Both the position numbers and the translations under genes were made by a program. Shown here in pieces: positions 46,352 to 55,263 of a stretch of 64,000 bases of DNA. How positions within the stretch are numbered: position 1 is the first letter of the stretch; each line of letters opens with the position of its first letter. The notes under the pieces were generated by a model. It was not told where the DNA came from. It did not search any database and was given only the letters and a program-made list of their open reading frames with translations. This DNA is from CAIYYX01 sp035530135 (GTDB lineage: Bacteria; Pseudomonadota; Gammaproteobacteria; Burkholderiales; Rhodocyclaceae): the NCBI GenBank assembly GCA_035530135.1, contig DATKVJ010000155.1, positions 1 to 64,000 of the forward strand, in the 5' to 3' direction.

Positions 46352-46822
46352 ATGTCGTCGGTCTCGGAAGACGCGATTACGCTGGCAGTGATTATGGAGC
46401 GGAAGCGGGTCACCAGCAAGTGGATCGATCATCGCTGGGAGGCCGTCGCCGTCGTGCCCGATCCGCAGGATGCCGCAGCCGGGCCGCGCAGGATCTACGA
46501 GGACGTCGCCGAGCGCTGGCTATATCCAGGACTGGAGTTGCGCCTTCACGGCGACGAGGCGGAGAACTACCTGCTCAATATCGGCGCTCCACAGCCGCGG
46601 GTATTCGTGATGTGGCGCTTGGAGGACGAGATGGCGCGACCCCAAATGCTTACCGTGAGCTATGGCGAGGCTGCGCGGATGATGGATGCCAGCGAGCAGG
46701 TGGATGGGGTGCCGCTGCCGCTGGATCTGTTCGGATGGGTTGCGGATTTCGCCTGGTGCCATTTCCGGCCACCGGAACACAAGGGCGGCCGCTACGCCAG
46801 CAGCAGGCCGGTGGAGGAGTGA
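46352..46822 (+). CDS. DUF3305 domain protein of the formate dehydrogenase operon
   Basis: 156 residues. Begins TLAVIMERKRVTSKWIDHRWE after a short leader, as DUF3305 proteins do, and continues YLNLN-like YLLNIGAPQPRVFVMWRLED and LFGWVADFAWCHFRPPEHKG. DUF3305 and DUF3306 genes usually precede formate dehydrogenase genes; probable assembly or accessory roles. ATG at 46352 preferred over GTG at 46322. Overlaps the next gene by 4 bases (GTGA). Confidence 0.82.
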   Translation: MSSVSEDAITLAVIMERKRVTSKWIDHRWEAVAVVPDPQDAAAGPRRIYEDVAERWLYPGLELRLHGDEAENYLLNIGAPQPRVFVMWRLEDEMARPQMLTVSYGEAARMMDASEQVDGVPLPLDLFGWVADFAWCHFRPPEHKGGRYASSRPVEE

Positions 46823-47247
46823 GCGTGGACGGGGACTTCCTCAAGCGCTGGTCGCGTCTGAAGCGCGCCGCATCTGTGACGCCGAAGCCGGCGGCCCCGA
46901 CAGCCCCCGCTGCGGAGCCGGTAGCCTTGCCGGCCATCGACGAGCTCGATCTGTCTTCGGATTTCCTCCCCTTCATGAAGGGCGAGGTGGCGGAGGGCCT
47001 GCGCCGCGCCGCGCTGCAGAAGTTGTTTGCCGCCGAGCATTTCAACGTTATGGATGGGCTCGACGTCTATGTCGATGACTACAATCAGTTCGAGCCGATC
47101 GGAGAGGAAGTGCTGCGCCAATTGATGCAGGCCCGCGGACTGCTGTCAGACGATGCGCCGCGGCCGGCCGCCGAGCCGGAGGCCAATGCCGGCAGGCCGG
47201 ACGAGGCGAATGATACGGCGAAGGACGTGGCGGATGAGCCCGAATGA
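46819..47247 (+). CDS. DUF3306 domain protein of the formate dehydrogenase operon
   Basis: 142 residues. Starts FLKRWSRLKR, then a low-complexity Ala/Pro segment, and a core LSSDFLPFMKGEVAEGLRRA ... ALQKLFAAEHFNVMDGLDVY that is typical of DUF3306; the tail is acidic. GTG start overlapping the DUF3305 stop (46825 is an alternative GTG). Stop overlaps the Fe-S gene (ATGA). Role: unknown assembly factor for FDH. Confidence 0.8.
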   Translation: MSVDGDFLKRWSRLKRAASVTPKPAAPTAPAAEPVALPAIDELDLSSDFLPFMKGEVAEGLRRAALQKLFAAEHFNVMDGLDVYVDDYNQFEPIGEEVLRQLMQARGLLSDDAPRPAAEPEANAGRPDEANDTAKDVADEPE

Positions 47248-49307
47248 GCGACACCCGCTACGCCCTCTGCAATTGCAATGGCACCGCCGTACTCGATGCA
47301 GGGGCCCTGCAGAAGTCCCTGTCCGGCAGCTCGGTCATCGCCGGGCAGGCGCTGTGCCGGCGCGGGGTCGATCGTGTCCAGGCCCTGCTCGCGGGTGCCG
47401 ATCCGCTGGTGATCGGCTGCACCCAGGAGGCGCCGCTGTTTTCCGAGCTCGCAGAGGAAGCATCCTTCGGTGGCGAACTGCGTTTCGTCAATCTGCGCGA
47501 GTTCGCCGGCTGGTCGGCCGAGGCTGCGGAGGCCGGACCCAAGATGGCGGCCTTGCTGGCCCAGGCGCGCCTGCCTTCGCCCGCCCCGGTCCGGGCTATC
47601 GAATTGAAGTCGGCCGGGGCGACCCTGATCATCGGGCCGGCCGAAGCCGCCATCGACTGGGCCGAGCGGCTCAAGGACCGGCTCGAAGTCTCCGTGCTGC
47701 TGACGCGCGCTAGCGCCGGCGAACTGCCGCTGCGGCGCGACTACCCGGTATTCTCCGGCGCGGAGATCTTCGTCTCCGGCCATCTGGGCGCCTTCGAAGC
47801 GAGCTGGCGACAGGACAATCCGATCGATCTTGAACGCTGCACGCGCTGTAACGCCTGCATCCGGGCCTGTCCGGAGAGAGCGATCAATTATGCCTACCAG
47901 ATCGACCTGGACAAATGCCGCAGCCATCGTGCCTGCGTCGTCGCCTGCGCCGACGTCGGCGCGATCGATTTTGCCCGGGCCGACCCGAAACGCACCGGTC
48001 GCTTCGACCTGGTGCTCGATCTCTCGGTGGCGCCGCTAATCCGGACGCCGCATTTGCCGCAGGGTTATCTCGCGCCCGGCCGCGATCCGCTGGCGCAGTT
48101 CGAGGCCGCCCATCTGCTCCCGGGCCTGGTCGGCGAATTCGAGCAGCCGCAGTACGTCGACTACCGGGAAAAACTCTGCGCCCACGGCCGGAACGGCATA
48201 GTCGGTTGCCATCGCTGCGTGGACGTCTGCTCAACCGGCGCGATCATCGCGGCCGGCGACCGCATCAGCGTCGATGCGGCGCTGTGCCAGGGCTGCGGCG
48301 GCTGTGCCACCACTTGCCCGAGCGGGGCGCTGCGCCACGCCTATCCCCGCCCAGCCGATCTCGGCCTGCGCCTGAAGGTTCTCCTGGCGGCCTATCGCGA
48401 GGCCGGCGGTCGCGATCCCTGTCTGTTGTTCCACGACGGCACTCGCGGCCGCGAACGCCTGCTGAGGCTCGGCAGGTCCGGTCGAGGGCTGCCCTCACGG
48501 GTGATACCGTTCGAGGTGCATGACGTCGCCGCGATCGGATTGGATCTCCTGCTCGGCGCCTTGGCCTATGGCGCGAGCCGGTGCCTGCTGATGACCGACA
48601 GCGAGGAGACCGAGAGCTATGTCGTCACGCTGCGCGCACAAGTCGATATCGGCAGCACTCTACTTGCTGCTCTTGGGCTCGACGACCGCGCGCTGGAAGT
48701 CTTCGCGGCTGATGATGCGCAGGCGCTGGAGAAACTGCTCTGGTCGCTGCCGCCGGGCATGCCGTCGCTGCCGCCGGCGAGCTTCGATCTTTCCGAGGAC
48801 AAGCGCAGCGCCCTGGAATTCACCCTCGCCCATCTGCAGGCGCACGCGCAAAAAAGGCCCGCCGAGGTGGCCTTGCCGGCCGGGTCGCCGTGGGGTGATC
48901 TGTCCATCGACAAGCACAAATGCACGCTCTGCCTGGCCTGCGTCGGCGCCTGCCCGGTGAGCGCGCTGACGGACACGCCGGATGCGCCGCGCCTGAGATT
49001 CCTGGAGCGTAACTGCCTGCAGTGCGGCCTGTGCGTGAACACCTGCCCCGAGCAGGCGCTGGCGCTGGTCCCGCGCCTGCTCCTGACGGACGGGGTGCGC
49101 CGTGCGCGCGTGCTGCACGAGGCCGAGCCCTTTCACTGCCTGCGCTGCGGCAAGGCTTTCGGCACCAAGCCGATGATGGAAGCGATGTTGAGCCGGCTCT
49201 CAGGCCACAGCATGTTCGCCACCGGGCCGGGCCTGCGCCGCCTGCAGATGTGCGCAGACTGCCGCGTCATCGACATGATGGAGAGCGAGAAGGGTCAGCC
49301 GACATGA
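47244..49307 (+). CDS. Large multi-cluster 4Fe-4S protein, formate dehydrogenase-associated
   Basis: 687 residues. Five or six 4Fe-4S modules: CTRCNACIRACP (about 196), CRSHRACVVAC (about 217), GIVGCHRCVDVC (about 315), CQGCGGCATTCP (about 351), CTLCLACVGACP (about 560) and CLQCGLCVNTCP (about 592), and a last CLRCGK/CADC pair near the C-terminus. The N-terminal 190 residues and the part around 380-540 have no cluster. It resembles the HdrA-unrelated ferredoxins placed in betaproteobacterial FDH operons; may shuttle electrons during Mo-cofactor or FDH maturation, or link FDH to another acceptor. Confidence 0.85.
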   Translation: MSDTRYALCNCNGTAVLDAGALQKSLSGSSVIAGQALCRRGVDRVQALLAGADPLVIGCTQEAPLFSELAEEASFGGELRFVNLREFAGWSAEAAEAGPKMAALLAQARLPSPAPVRAIELKSAGATLIIGPAEAAIDWAERLKDRLEVSVLLTRASAGELPLRRDYPVFSGAEIFVSGHLGAFEASWRQDNPIDLERCTRCNACIRACPERAINYAYQIDLDKCRSHRACVVACADVGAIDFARADPKRTGRFDLVLDLSVAPLIRTPHLPQGYLAPGRDPLAQFEAAHLLPGLVGEFEQPQYVDYREKLCAHGRNGIVGCHRCVDVCSTGAIIAAGDRISVDAALCQGCGGCATTCPSGALRHAYPRPADLGLRLKVLLAAYREAGGRDPCLLFHDGTRGRERLLRLGRSGRGLPSRVIPFEVHDVAAIGLDLLLGALAYGASRCLLMTDSEETESYVVTLRAQVDIGSTLLAALGLDDRALEVFAADDAQALEKLLWSLPPGMPSLPPASFDLSEDKRSALEFTLAHLQAHAQKRPAEVALPAGSPWGDLSIDKHKCTLCLACVGACPVSALTDTPDAPRLRFLERNCLQCGLCVNTCPEQALALVPRLLLTDGVRRARVLHEAEPFHCLRCGKAFGTKPMMEAMLSRLSGHSMFATGPGLRRLQMCADCRVIDMMESEKGQPT

Positions 49308-49903
49308 GCTTGGCGCCCGAGGACCGAGCACGCGCCGACTATTACGCGGTCCTGGCGCGCCTGTTCCAGGGGCCGCCCGATGCTGCCTTCCTCGCTGCAC
49401 TGGCGGCTTCGCGCCGCGGGACCAGCGACGGCGATCTGCCCAGGGCATGGCAGGCACTGACCCATGCGGCGGCCGCAGCGACGGAGCGCGGCGCCGACGA
49501 GGAGTTCTCGGCGCTGTTTGTCGCCGTCGGCAGACCGCAGGTAGTGCTCTATGCGTCCTGCTATCTGACCGGGTTCATGATGGAGCAACCGCTCGCCGCA
49601 CTGCGCGACGATCTGGCCGCGCTGGGCCTAGCTCGCCATGACGATGTGCGCGAACCGGAGGACCACTTCGCTGCGCTGCTGGAGGTGATGCGCCATCTGA
49701 TCATCGATGACAGCCGGTCCGAAGATGAACGTATTGCGTTGCAACGAGAATTTTTCAATTCGCATATAGTGCCCTGGAGCGAAAAATTGTGCGACGCATT
49801 GGATTCTTCGGCAGACGCCGTTCTGTATCGCGTTGTCGCCGGCTTGACCCGTGCCCTGATAAATGTGGAAAAACAATTTTTGCAGGTCCATAATAGGTAC
49901 TGA
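49304..49903 (+). CDS. TorD/DmsD-type chaperone for formate dehydrogenase
   Basis: 199 residues, all helical: opens SLAPEDRARADYYAVLARLF with the conserved YxxLARLF, then LYASCYLTGFMMEQPLAALR and EPEDHFAALLEVMRHLI that define the TorD family. Such chaperones bind the Tat signal of molybdoenzymes and guard cofactor loading. ATG overlaps the Fe-S protein stop. The 3' end is richer in A/T than neighbours. Confidence 0.88.
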   Translation: MSLAPEDRARADYYAVLARLFQGPPDAAFLAALAASRRGTSDGDLPRAWQALTHAAAAATERGADEEFSALFVAVGRPQVVLYASCYLTGFMMEQPLAALRDDLAALGLARHDDVREPEDHFAALLEVMRHLIIDDSRSEDERIALQREFFNSHIVPWSEKLCDALDSSADAVLYRVVAGLTRALINVEKQFLQVHNRY

Positions 49904-49942
49904 AAGACATATTCCAGCTGTGATTTGAGAAGGAGGACCAGC

Positions 49943-50149
49943 ATGAACAATGCATCCGACCCGATTGATCTCAAGCGCAGGAAATTCCTGCTCTCCGCAG
50001 GAATCGGCGGCACCAGCGCCGTAGTCTTTGCCAGCGGCAGCCTGCTGCCGGCAAGATCCCCCGAAGCGCTGAGCAGCGACAGCCGAGCCGATAGCGGCTA
50101 CCGGGCTAGCGAACACATACTGAACTATTACCGCACCGCCCGCGTTTAA
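49943..50149 (+). CDS. Small Tat-signal protein of the formate dehydrogenase operon
   Basis: 68 residues. N-terminal twin-arginine signal (LKRRKFLLSAGIGGTSAVVFASG), then a short tail ending ILNYYRTARV. Strong ribosome binding site AAGGAGG. A homologous tiny Tat protein is commonly found before fdhA in betaproteobacterial FDH operons. Role unknown, perhaps an escort of the FDH complex or a helper in Tat export. Only 13 bases separate it from fdhA. Confidence 0.8.
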   Translation: MNNASDPIDLKRRKFLLSAGIGGTSAVVFASGSLLPARSPEALSSDSRADSGYRASEHILNYYRTARV

Positions 50150-50162
50150 CCGGGAGATTCCC

Positions 50163-53069
50163 ATGCTGACCAAAAAATCCTCCGCATCTTCCTTGCGTGG
50201 CGGAAGGCTCGCGTACGCCTATGCCGGGGTCGAGGCGCTGCTGCCGGCGGCCATTGACCGTCGCACCTTCCTCAAGCGCTCCGGCATCGGCGTCGGCGCC
50301 AGCGCCGCGTTGTCCGCATTCGCCGGCCAGTTGCCGTTCGCGATGATCCGCAAGGCCGAGGCCGTCGATGCGCCGAAGCCCGGCGCGGTCGAGACCCGGC
50401 GGACCATCTGCACCCATTGCTCGGTCGGTTGCGCCATCGACGCCGAAGTCAGGAACGGCGTCTGGATACGCCAGCAGCCGGTGTTCGATTCGCCCCTCAA
50501 CCTCGGCGCGCACTGCGCCAAGGGTGCCTCGGTGCGCGAGCACGGCCACGGCGAGATGCGGCTGAAGAGCCCGATGAAGCTGGTCGGTGGCAAGTACCAG
50601 AAGATCAGCTGGGAGCAGGCCTTGAACGAAGTCGGCGCCAGGTTGCTGGAGATCCGCAAGAAGAGCGGCCCCGACGCCGTGTACTGGATCGGCTCGTCCA
50701 AGCACGGCAACGAGCAATCCTATCTGCTGCGCAAATTCGTTTCCTTCTGGGGCAGCAACAACTGCGACCACCAGGCGCGCATCTGCCATTCGACCACCGT
50801 CGCCGGCGTCGCCAACACCTGGGGCTACGGCGCGATGACCAACTCCTACAACGACATGCAGAACGCGAAGGCGATCCTGTTCATGGGCTCGAATGCCGCC
50901 GAGGCGCACCCGGTGGCGATGCTGCATGTCCTGCACGCCAAGGAGAACGGCGCCAAGGTGATGGTCATGGATCCGCGCTTCACCCGTACCGCGGCCAAGG
51001 CCGACCAGTACGTGCGCTTCCGTTCCGGCACCGACATCCCGGTGATCTGGGGCATTCTCTATCACATCTTCAAGAACGGCTGGGAGGACCAGAAGTACAT
51101 AGCCGACCGCGTCTATGGCATGGACAAGGTGCGCGACGAGGTCATGAAATGGACTCCGGACAAGGTCAAGGAGGTGAGCGGTGTCGAGGAGGCCGATCTC
51201 TACAAAGTCGCCGAGACCATGGCGAAGAACAAGCCCAGCACCATCGTCTGGTGCATGGGCCAGACCCAGCACACCATCGGCAATGCCATGGTCCGCGCCT
51301 TCTGCTGCCTGCAGCTGGCGCTGGGCAACATCGGCACCTCGGGCGGCGGCGCCAACATCTTCCGCGGCCATGACAACGTCCAGGGCGCCACCGACATCGG
51401 CCCCAACCCGGATTCGCTGCCCGGCTACTACGGCATCATCCCCGGCGCCTGGAAGCACTGGGCGGCGGTGTGGGGTGTCGATTACGACTGGATCAAGGGC
51501 CGCTTCGCCTCCGAGGCGATGATGACCAAGCCGGGCATCACCGTGTCGCGCTGGATCGACGGCGTGCTGGAGAAGAACGAGAATATCGATCAGGATCCCA
51601 ACCTCAAGGCGGTGGTCTACTGGGGCCACGCTCCGAACAGCCAGTCGCGCGGCCTGGAGATGATCGAGGCGATGAAGGCGCTGGAGCTCCTGGTGGTCAT
51701 CGACCCCTATCCTTCGGCGACCGCGGCGATGGCGGCCATGGTCAGGAAGGACGGCGTCTATCTCTTGCCGGCGACGACGCAGTTCGAGACCTCCGGTTCG
51801 GTGACCGCCTCGAACCGCTCGATCCAGTGGCGAGAGAAGGTGATCGAGCCCCTGTTCGAATCCAAGCCCGATCACGTCATCATGTATCTTTTGGCGCAGA
51901 AGTTCGGCTTCGACAAGGAGCTCACCAAGAACATCAAGGTGGTGAACAACGAACCCAATGTCGAGGACATCCTGCGCGAGATCAACCGGGGCACCTGGAC
52001 CATCGGCTACACCGGGCAGTCGCCCGAGCGCATCAAGCTGCACATGCAGCACATGAGCACCTTCGACGTGAAGACGCTGCGTGCCAGGGGCGGTCCCTGC
52101 GACGGTGACTACTACGGCCTGCCCTGGCCGTGCTACGGCACGCCGGCGCTGAAGCATCCCGGTTCGCCCAACCTCTACGACACCTCCCGGCACGTGATGG
52201 ATGGCGGCGGCAACTTCCGCGCCAATTTCGGCGTCGAGCGCGACGGCGTCAGCCTGCTCGCCGGAGACGGCTCCGCCTCGAAAGGCGCGGACCTGCAGTT
52301 CGGCTATCCCGAATTCGATCATGTGCTGCTGAAGAAGCTCGGCTGGTGGGACGAACTCACCGAGGACGAGAAGAAGCAGGCCGAGGGCAAGAACTGGAAG
52401 ACCGATCTCTCCGGCGGCATCATCCGCGTCGTGATGAAGAATCACGGCTGCCATCCCTTCGGCAACGCCAAGGCGCGGGCGCTGGTGTGGAACTTCCCGG
52501 ATCCTGTGCCGGTGCATCGCGAGGCGCTCTATTCGACCCGGCCGGACATGGTCGAGAAATATCCGACCCATGACGACAAGATGGCCTTCTGGCGCCTGCC
52601 GACGCTGTTCAAGTCGGTTCAGCAGAAGAACGTCGCCGACAAGGTGCATCTGAGCTTCCCGCTGATCCTCACCAGCGGCCGTCTGGTCGAGTACGAGGGC
52701 GGCGGCGAAGAGACGCGCTCCAATCCCTGGCTGGCCGAGCTGCGTCAGGACATGTTCGTCGAGATCAATCCCAAGGCCGCCAACGACCGCGGCATCAGGA
52801 ACGACGACTGGGTCTGGGTCAAGACGCCGACCCGGGCCCAGCTCAAGGTGCGCGCCCTGGTCACGGAGCGCGTCGGCCCCGACACCTGCTTCATGCCCTT
52901 CCATTTTTCCGGGCACTGGCAGGGCAAGGACATGCTCGAGTACTACCCGGAAGGTGCGCACCCGCTGGTGCGCGGCGAAGCGGCGAATACCGCCACCACT
53001 TACGGCTACGACAGCGTCACGATGATGCAGGAAACCAAGACGACCGTCTGCCAGGTCGCCAAGGCTTGA
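50163..53069 (+). CDS. Formate dehydrogenase catalytic subunit alpha (Mo/W-bis-MGD)
   Basis: 968 residues. Tat signal DRRTFLKRSGIGVGASAAL (from about residue 36) after a basic tail; so it is exported to the periplasm. One 4Fe-4S cluster: Cys83, Cys86, Cys90 (TICTHCSVGC) and a fourth Cys in GAHCAKGAS. The Mo ligand is Cys208 in ARICHSTTVAGVANTWG, so it is a cysteine, not selenocysteine, enzyme. The rest is the three-part molybdopterin oxidoreductase domain. Followed by FdhB and a cytochrome b subunit. Confidence 0.96.
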   Translation: MLTKKSSASSLRGGRLAYAYAGVEALLPAAIDRRTFLKRSGIGVGASAALSAFAGQLPFAMIRKAEAVDAPKPGAVETRRTICTHCSVGCAIDAEVRNGVWIRQQPVFDSPLNLGAHCAKGASVREHGHGEMRLKSPMKLVGGKYQKISWEQALNEVGARLLEIRKKSGPDAVYWIGSSKHGNEQSYLLRKFVSFWGSNNCDHQARICHSTTVAGVANTWGYGAMTNSYNDMQNAKAILFMGSNAAEAHPVAMLHVLHAKENGAKVMVMDPRFTRTAAKADQYVRFRSGTDIPVIWGILYHIFKNGWEDQKYIADRVYGMDKVRDEVMKWTPDKVKEVSGVEEADLYKVAETMAKNKPSTIVWCMGQTQHTIGNAMVRAFCCLQLALGNIGTSGGGANIFRGHDNVQGATDIGPNPDSLPGYYGIIPGAWKHWAAVWGVDYDWIKGRFASEAMMTKPGITVSRWIDGVLEKNENIDQDPNLKAVVYWGHAPNSQSRGLEMIEAMKALELLVVIDPYPSATAAMAAMVRKDGVYLLPATTQFETSGSVTASNRSIQWREKVIEPLFESKPDHVIMYLLAQKFGFDKELTKNIKVVNNEPNVEDILREINRGTWTIGYTGQSPERIKLHMQHMSTFDVKTLRARGGPCDGDYYGLPWPCYGTPALKHPGSPNLYDTSRHVMDGGGNFRANFGVERDGVSLLAGDGSASKGADLQFGYPEFDHVLLKKLGWWDELTEDEKKQAEGKNWKTDLSGGIIRVVMKNHGCHPFGNAKARALVWNFPDPVPVHREALYSTRPDMVEKYPTHDDKMAFWRLPTLFKSVQQKNVADKVHLSFPLILTSGRLVEYEGGGEETRSNPWLAELRQDMFVEINPKAANDRGIRNDDWVWVKTPTRAQLKVRALVTERVGPDTCFMPFHFSGHWQGKDMLEYYPEGAHPLVRGEAANTATTYGYDSVTMMQETKTTVCQVAKA

Positions 53070-53079
53070 GGAGGATGAC

Positions 53080-53691
53080 ATGGCCAGGATGAAATTCCTC
53101 TGCGACTCCGAGCGCTGCATCGCCTGCAACGGCTGCGTGACCGCCTGCAAGAACGAGAACGAGGTGCCCTGGGGCGTGAACCGCCGCCGCGTGGTGACGC
53201 TCAATGACGGCGTGCCCGGGGAGAAGGCGATATCGGTGGCCTGCATGCATTGCTCTGACGCCCCGTGCATGGCGGTATGCCCGGTCGACTGCTTCTACTA
53301 CACCGACGAGGGCGTGGTGCTGCACGACAAGGATCTGTGCATCGGCTGCGGCTACTGCTTCTACGCCTGCCCCTTCGGTGCCCCCCAGTATCCGCAGAGC
53401 GGCGCCTTCGGCATGCGCGGCAAGATGGACAAATGCACCTTCTGCGCCGGCGGGCCGGAGCCCGACAACTCCGAGGAGGAGTTCAGGAAGTACGGCCGCA
53501 ACCGCCTGGCGGAGGGCAAGCTGCCGCTGTGCGCCGAGATGTGCGCGACCAAGGCGCTGCTCGCCGGCGATGGCGATGTGGTCTCCGAGATTTTCCGCGG
53601 TCGCGCCCTGAATCGCGGCAAGGGCGCCGACCTGTGGGGCTGGGGCACCGCCTACGGCAAGGAGAAGGCCAAGGGGGAGGGCAAATCATGA
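53080..53691 (+). CDS. Formate dehydrogenase iron-sulfur subunit beta
   Basis: 203 residues. Four 4Fe-4S clusters: cysteines in CIACNGCVTACKNEN, CMHCSDAPCMAVCP, CIGCGYCFYACP and KCTFCAGG. Carries electrons from FdhA to the cytochrome b subunit. No transmembrane segment is seen, so it is probably periplasmic with FdhA. Stop overlaps the lipoprotein gene start. Confidence 0.95.
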   Translation: MARMKFLCDSERCIACNGCVTACKNENEVPWGVNRRRVVTLNDGVPGEKAISVACMHCSDAPCMAVCPVDCFYYTDEGVVLHDKDLCIGCGYCFYACPFGAPQYPQSGAFGMRGKMDKCTFCAGGPEPDNSEEEFRKYGRNRLAEGKLPLCAEMCATKALLAGDGDVVSEIFRGRALNRGKGADLWGWGTAYGKEKAKGEGKS

Positions 53692-53900
53692 GACTCTTTC
53701 TGATGGCAGCCGTTGCGCTGGCGCTCGCCGGCTGCGGCGAGCGCGACAAGGCAGTGGTCTATAAGCAGGGCGTGTACCAGGGCAAGACCGACAGCGCGCC
53801 CTGGAACAACGCCCTCTACAAGGGCGACAAGGCCAAGTGGGAAAGCGATATCCGGGCCCGCAACCAGCAGCAGGACGAATCCCGCCGCATCGGCGGCTAG
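53688..53900 (+). CDS. Small lipoprotein of the formate dehydrogenase operon
   Basis: 70 residues with a lipobox: MRLFLMAAVALALAGCGERD, with LAGC as cleavage site, then a charged tail (RARNQQQDESRRIGG). It overlaps fdhB by 4 bases and precedes the cytochrome b gene by 8. Such small lipoproteins occur between beta and gamma subunits of FDH in related bacteria; role unknown, possibly complex anchoring. Confidence 0.78.
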   Translation: MRLFLMAAVALALAGCGERDKAVVYKQGVYQGKTDSAPWNNALYKGDKAKWESDIRARNQQQDESRRIGG

Positions 53901-53908
53901 GAGGCCGC

Positions 53909-54907
53909 ATGAAACGTATCTTCCTTCTCTTGCTCTTTGGCTTCCTGGCGCCAGCGGGCGCGCTTGCGGCAGACGCTCAACCGGCCCGGACTCAGACAAA
54001 CACGCCGCACAACGAGGTCCGGCTGTGGCGCGAAGTCCGTTCCGGACAGCCGGGCATCACGACGGTGCGCGGGATCGAAACCGGCGTTCTCGTCCAGTCT
54101 GGCGGCGAGACCTGGCGCGAATTGCGCACCGGCCCGGTCATGCTCTACGGCGGCATTCTGCTCTGTCTGGTGTTCGGCGCCATCGTCGCCTTCTATGCGC
54201 TGCGCGGCCCGGTCAAGCTCAAGGAGGCGCGCAGCGGGCGCTTGATCGAGCGCTTCACCGGCGTCGAGCGCATCGCGCACTGGAGCATGGCCATCAGCTT
54301 CGTCATCCTCGCCCTATCCGGACTCACCATGCTGTTCGGTCGCCACCTGCTGCTGCCTGTGCTGGGCCATGGCCTGTTTTCTGGGCTCGCCGTGCTTGGC
54401 AAGAACTTGCACAATTTCGTCGGGCCGCTGTTTCTCCTGTCGATCGCGGTGTCCTTCCTCATCTTCGTCAGGGACAACCTATGGAATGCCGTGGACGCGC
54501 TGTGGCTGAGGAAGTTGGGCGGGTTGCTCTCTGGCGAGCACGTACCGGCCGAGCGCTTCAACCTAGGCGAGAAGGCCTGGTTCTGGCTAGGGCTAGTCGT
54601 GCTCGGCTTCGCCGCGAGCTTGAGCGGTCTGGTCCTCGACTTCCCGAACTTCGAGCAGGGGCGCGCGATCATGCAATGGGCCAACATCGTCCATGTGGCT
54701 GCCGCCCTCCTATTCATCTGCCTGGCAATGGGCCACATCTATATCGGCAGCATCGGTACGGAGGGTGCGCTGGAAGGAATGCGCGATGGTTATGTGGACG
54801 AAGTCTGGGCCAAGGAGCACCACGAACTTTGGTACCTTGATCAGAAACAGAAAGCTGCCAAGTCCCCTGCGGCGCCGGCTTCAGCCGCACCGGCAGCTCA
54901 ACCCTGA
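53909..54907 (+). CDS. Formate dehydrogenase cytochrome b subunit gamma
   Basis: 332 residues. Cleavable signal peptide (MKRIFLLLLFGFLAPAGALA), a periplasmic segment, then four or more transmembrane helices with histidines for two hemes (RIAHWSMAISF, LHNFVGPLF, IVHVAAAL and the MGHIYIGSIG region). It transfers electrons to the quinone pool. Long N-terminal periplasmic domain and Ala/Pro-rich C-terminus. ATG at 53909 follows GGAGG. Confidence 0.94.
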   Translation: MKRIFLLLLFGFLAPAGALAADAQPARTQTNTPHNEVRLWREVRSGQPGITTVRGIETGVLVQSGGETWRELRTGPVMLYGGILLCLVFGAIVAFYALRGPVKLKEARSGRLIERFTGVERIAHWSMAISFVILALSGLTMLFGRHLLLPVLGHGLFSGLAVLGKNLHNFVGPLFLLSIAVSFLIFVRDNLWNAVDALWLRKLGGLLSGEHVPAERFNLGEKAWFWLGLVVLGFAASLSGLVLDFPNFEQGRAIMQWANIVHVAAALLFICLAMGHIYIGSIGTEGALEGMRDGYVDEVWAKEHHELWYLDQKQKAAKSPAAPASAAPAAQP

Positions 54908-54921
54908 TGACGGGAGCGAAG

Positions 54922-55158
54922 ATGAAAGCGAAACTGATCTTGGCCATGATCACCGCATTAGCGCTGGGCGCTGCGCAAGCCAAGCTGCCGCCGCCGACCG
55001 AGGAGCAGCAGGCTAAGGCTGCGGCAGCCAAGGCGAAGGCCGCATTGGCCGCACAACAGGACGCCGAGCAGCTCGCCAAGGCGCAGGACCGGGTTGTCCA
55101 GCGTTATCTCTCGGAACAGAAGGCCAGGGGAGGCAAGGCGGTTCCGACAAAGAAGTAG
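54922..55158 (+). CDS. Small secreted Ala/Lys-rich protein at the end of the formate dehydrogenase operon
   Basis: 78 residues: signal peptide MKAKLILAMITALALGAAQA, then a PPPTEEQQAK helical, highly charged Ala/Lys/Gln segment. The ATG at 54922 follows GGGAG; an alternative at 54907 overlaps the cytochrome gene. Probably periplasmic; function unknown. Last gene of the operon. Confidence 0.72.
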   Translation: MKAKLILAMITALALGAAQAKLPPPTEEQQAKAAAAKAKAALAAQQDAEQLAKAQDRVVQRYLSEQKARGGKAVPTKK

Positions 55159-55196
55159 ATCCATGGGCTGCGCCACAGCGCCGCCAAATGCCCCCA

Positions 55197-55211
55197 GCCG
55201 CTGCAAGCGGC
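55197..55211 (+). terminator. Small hairpin after the formate dehydrogenase operon
   Basis: GCCGCT-GCA-AGCGGC, followed by GTTTCG. Short and without a T-tract; a weak terminator candidate. Confidence 0.3.
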
Positions 55212-55263
55212 GTTTCGCTCAAACAGCGCTGACCAGGCGCTTGCGACTTGACTCGCGATCTTC

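Noticed and set aside
50106..53270. 1054-residue minus-strand ORF
   Set aside because: Lies opposite formate dehydrogenase alpha; no recognisable domain; shadow.
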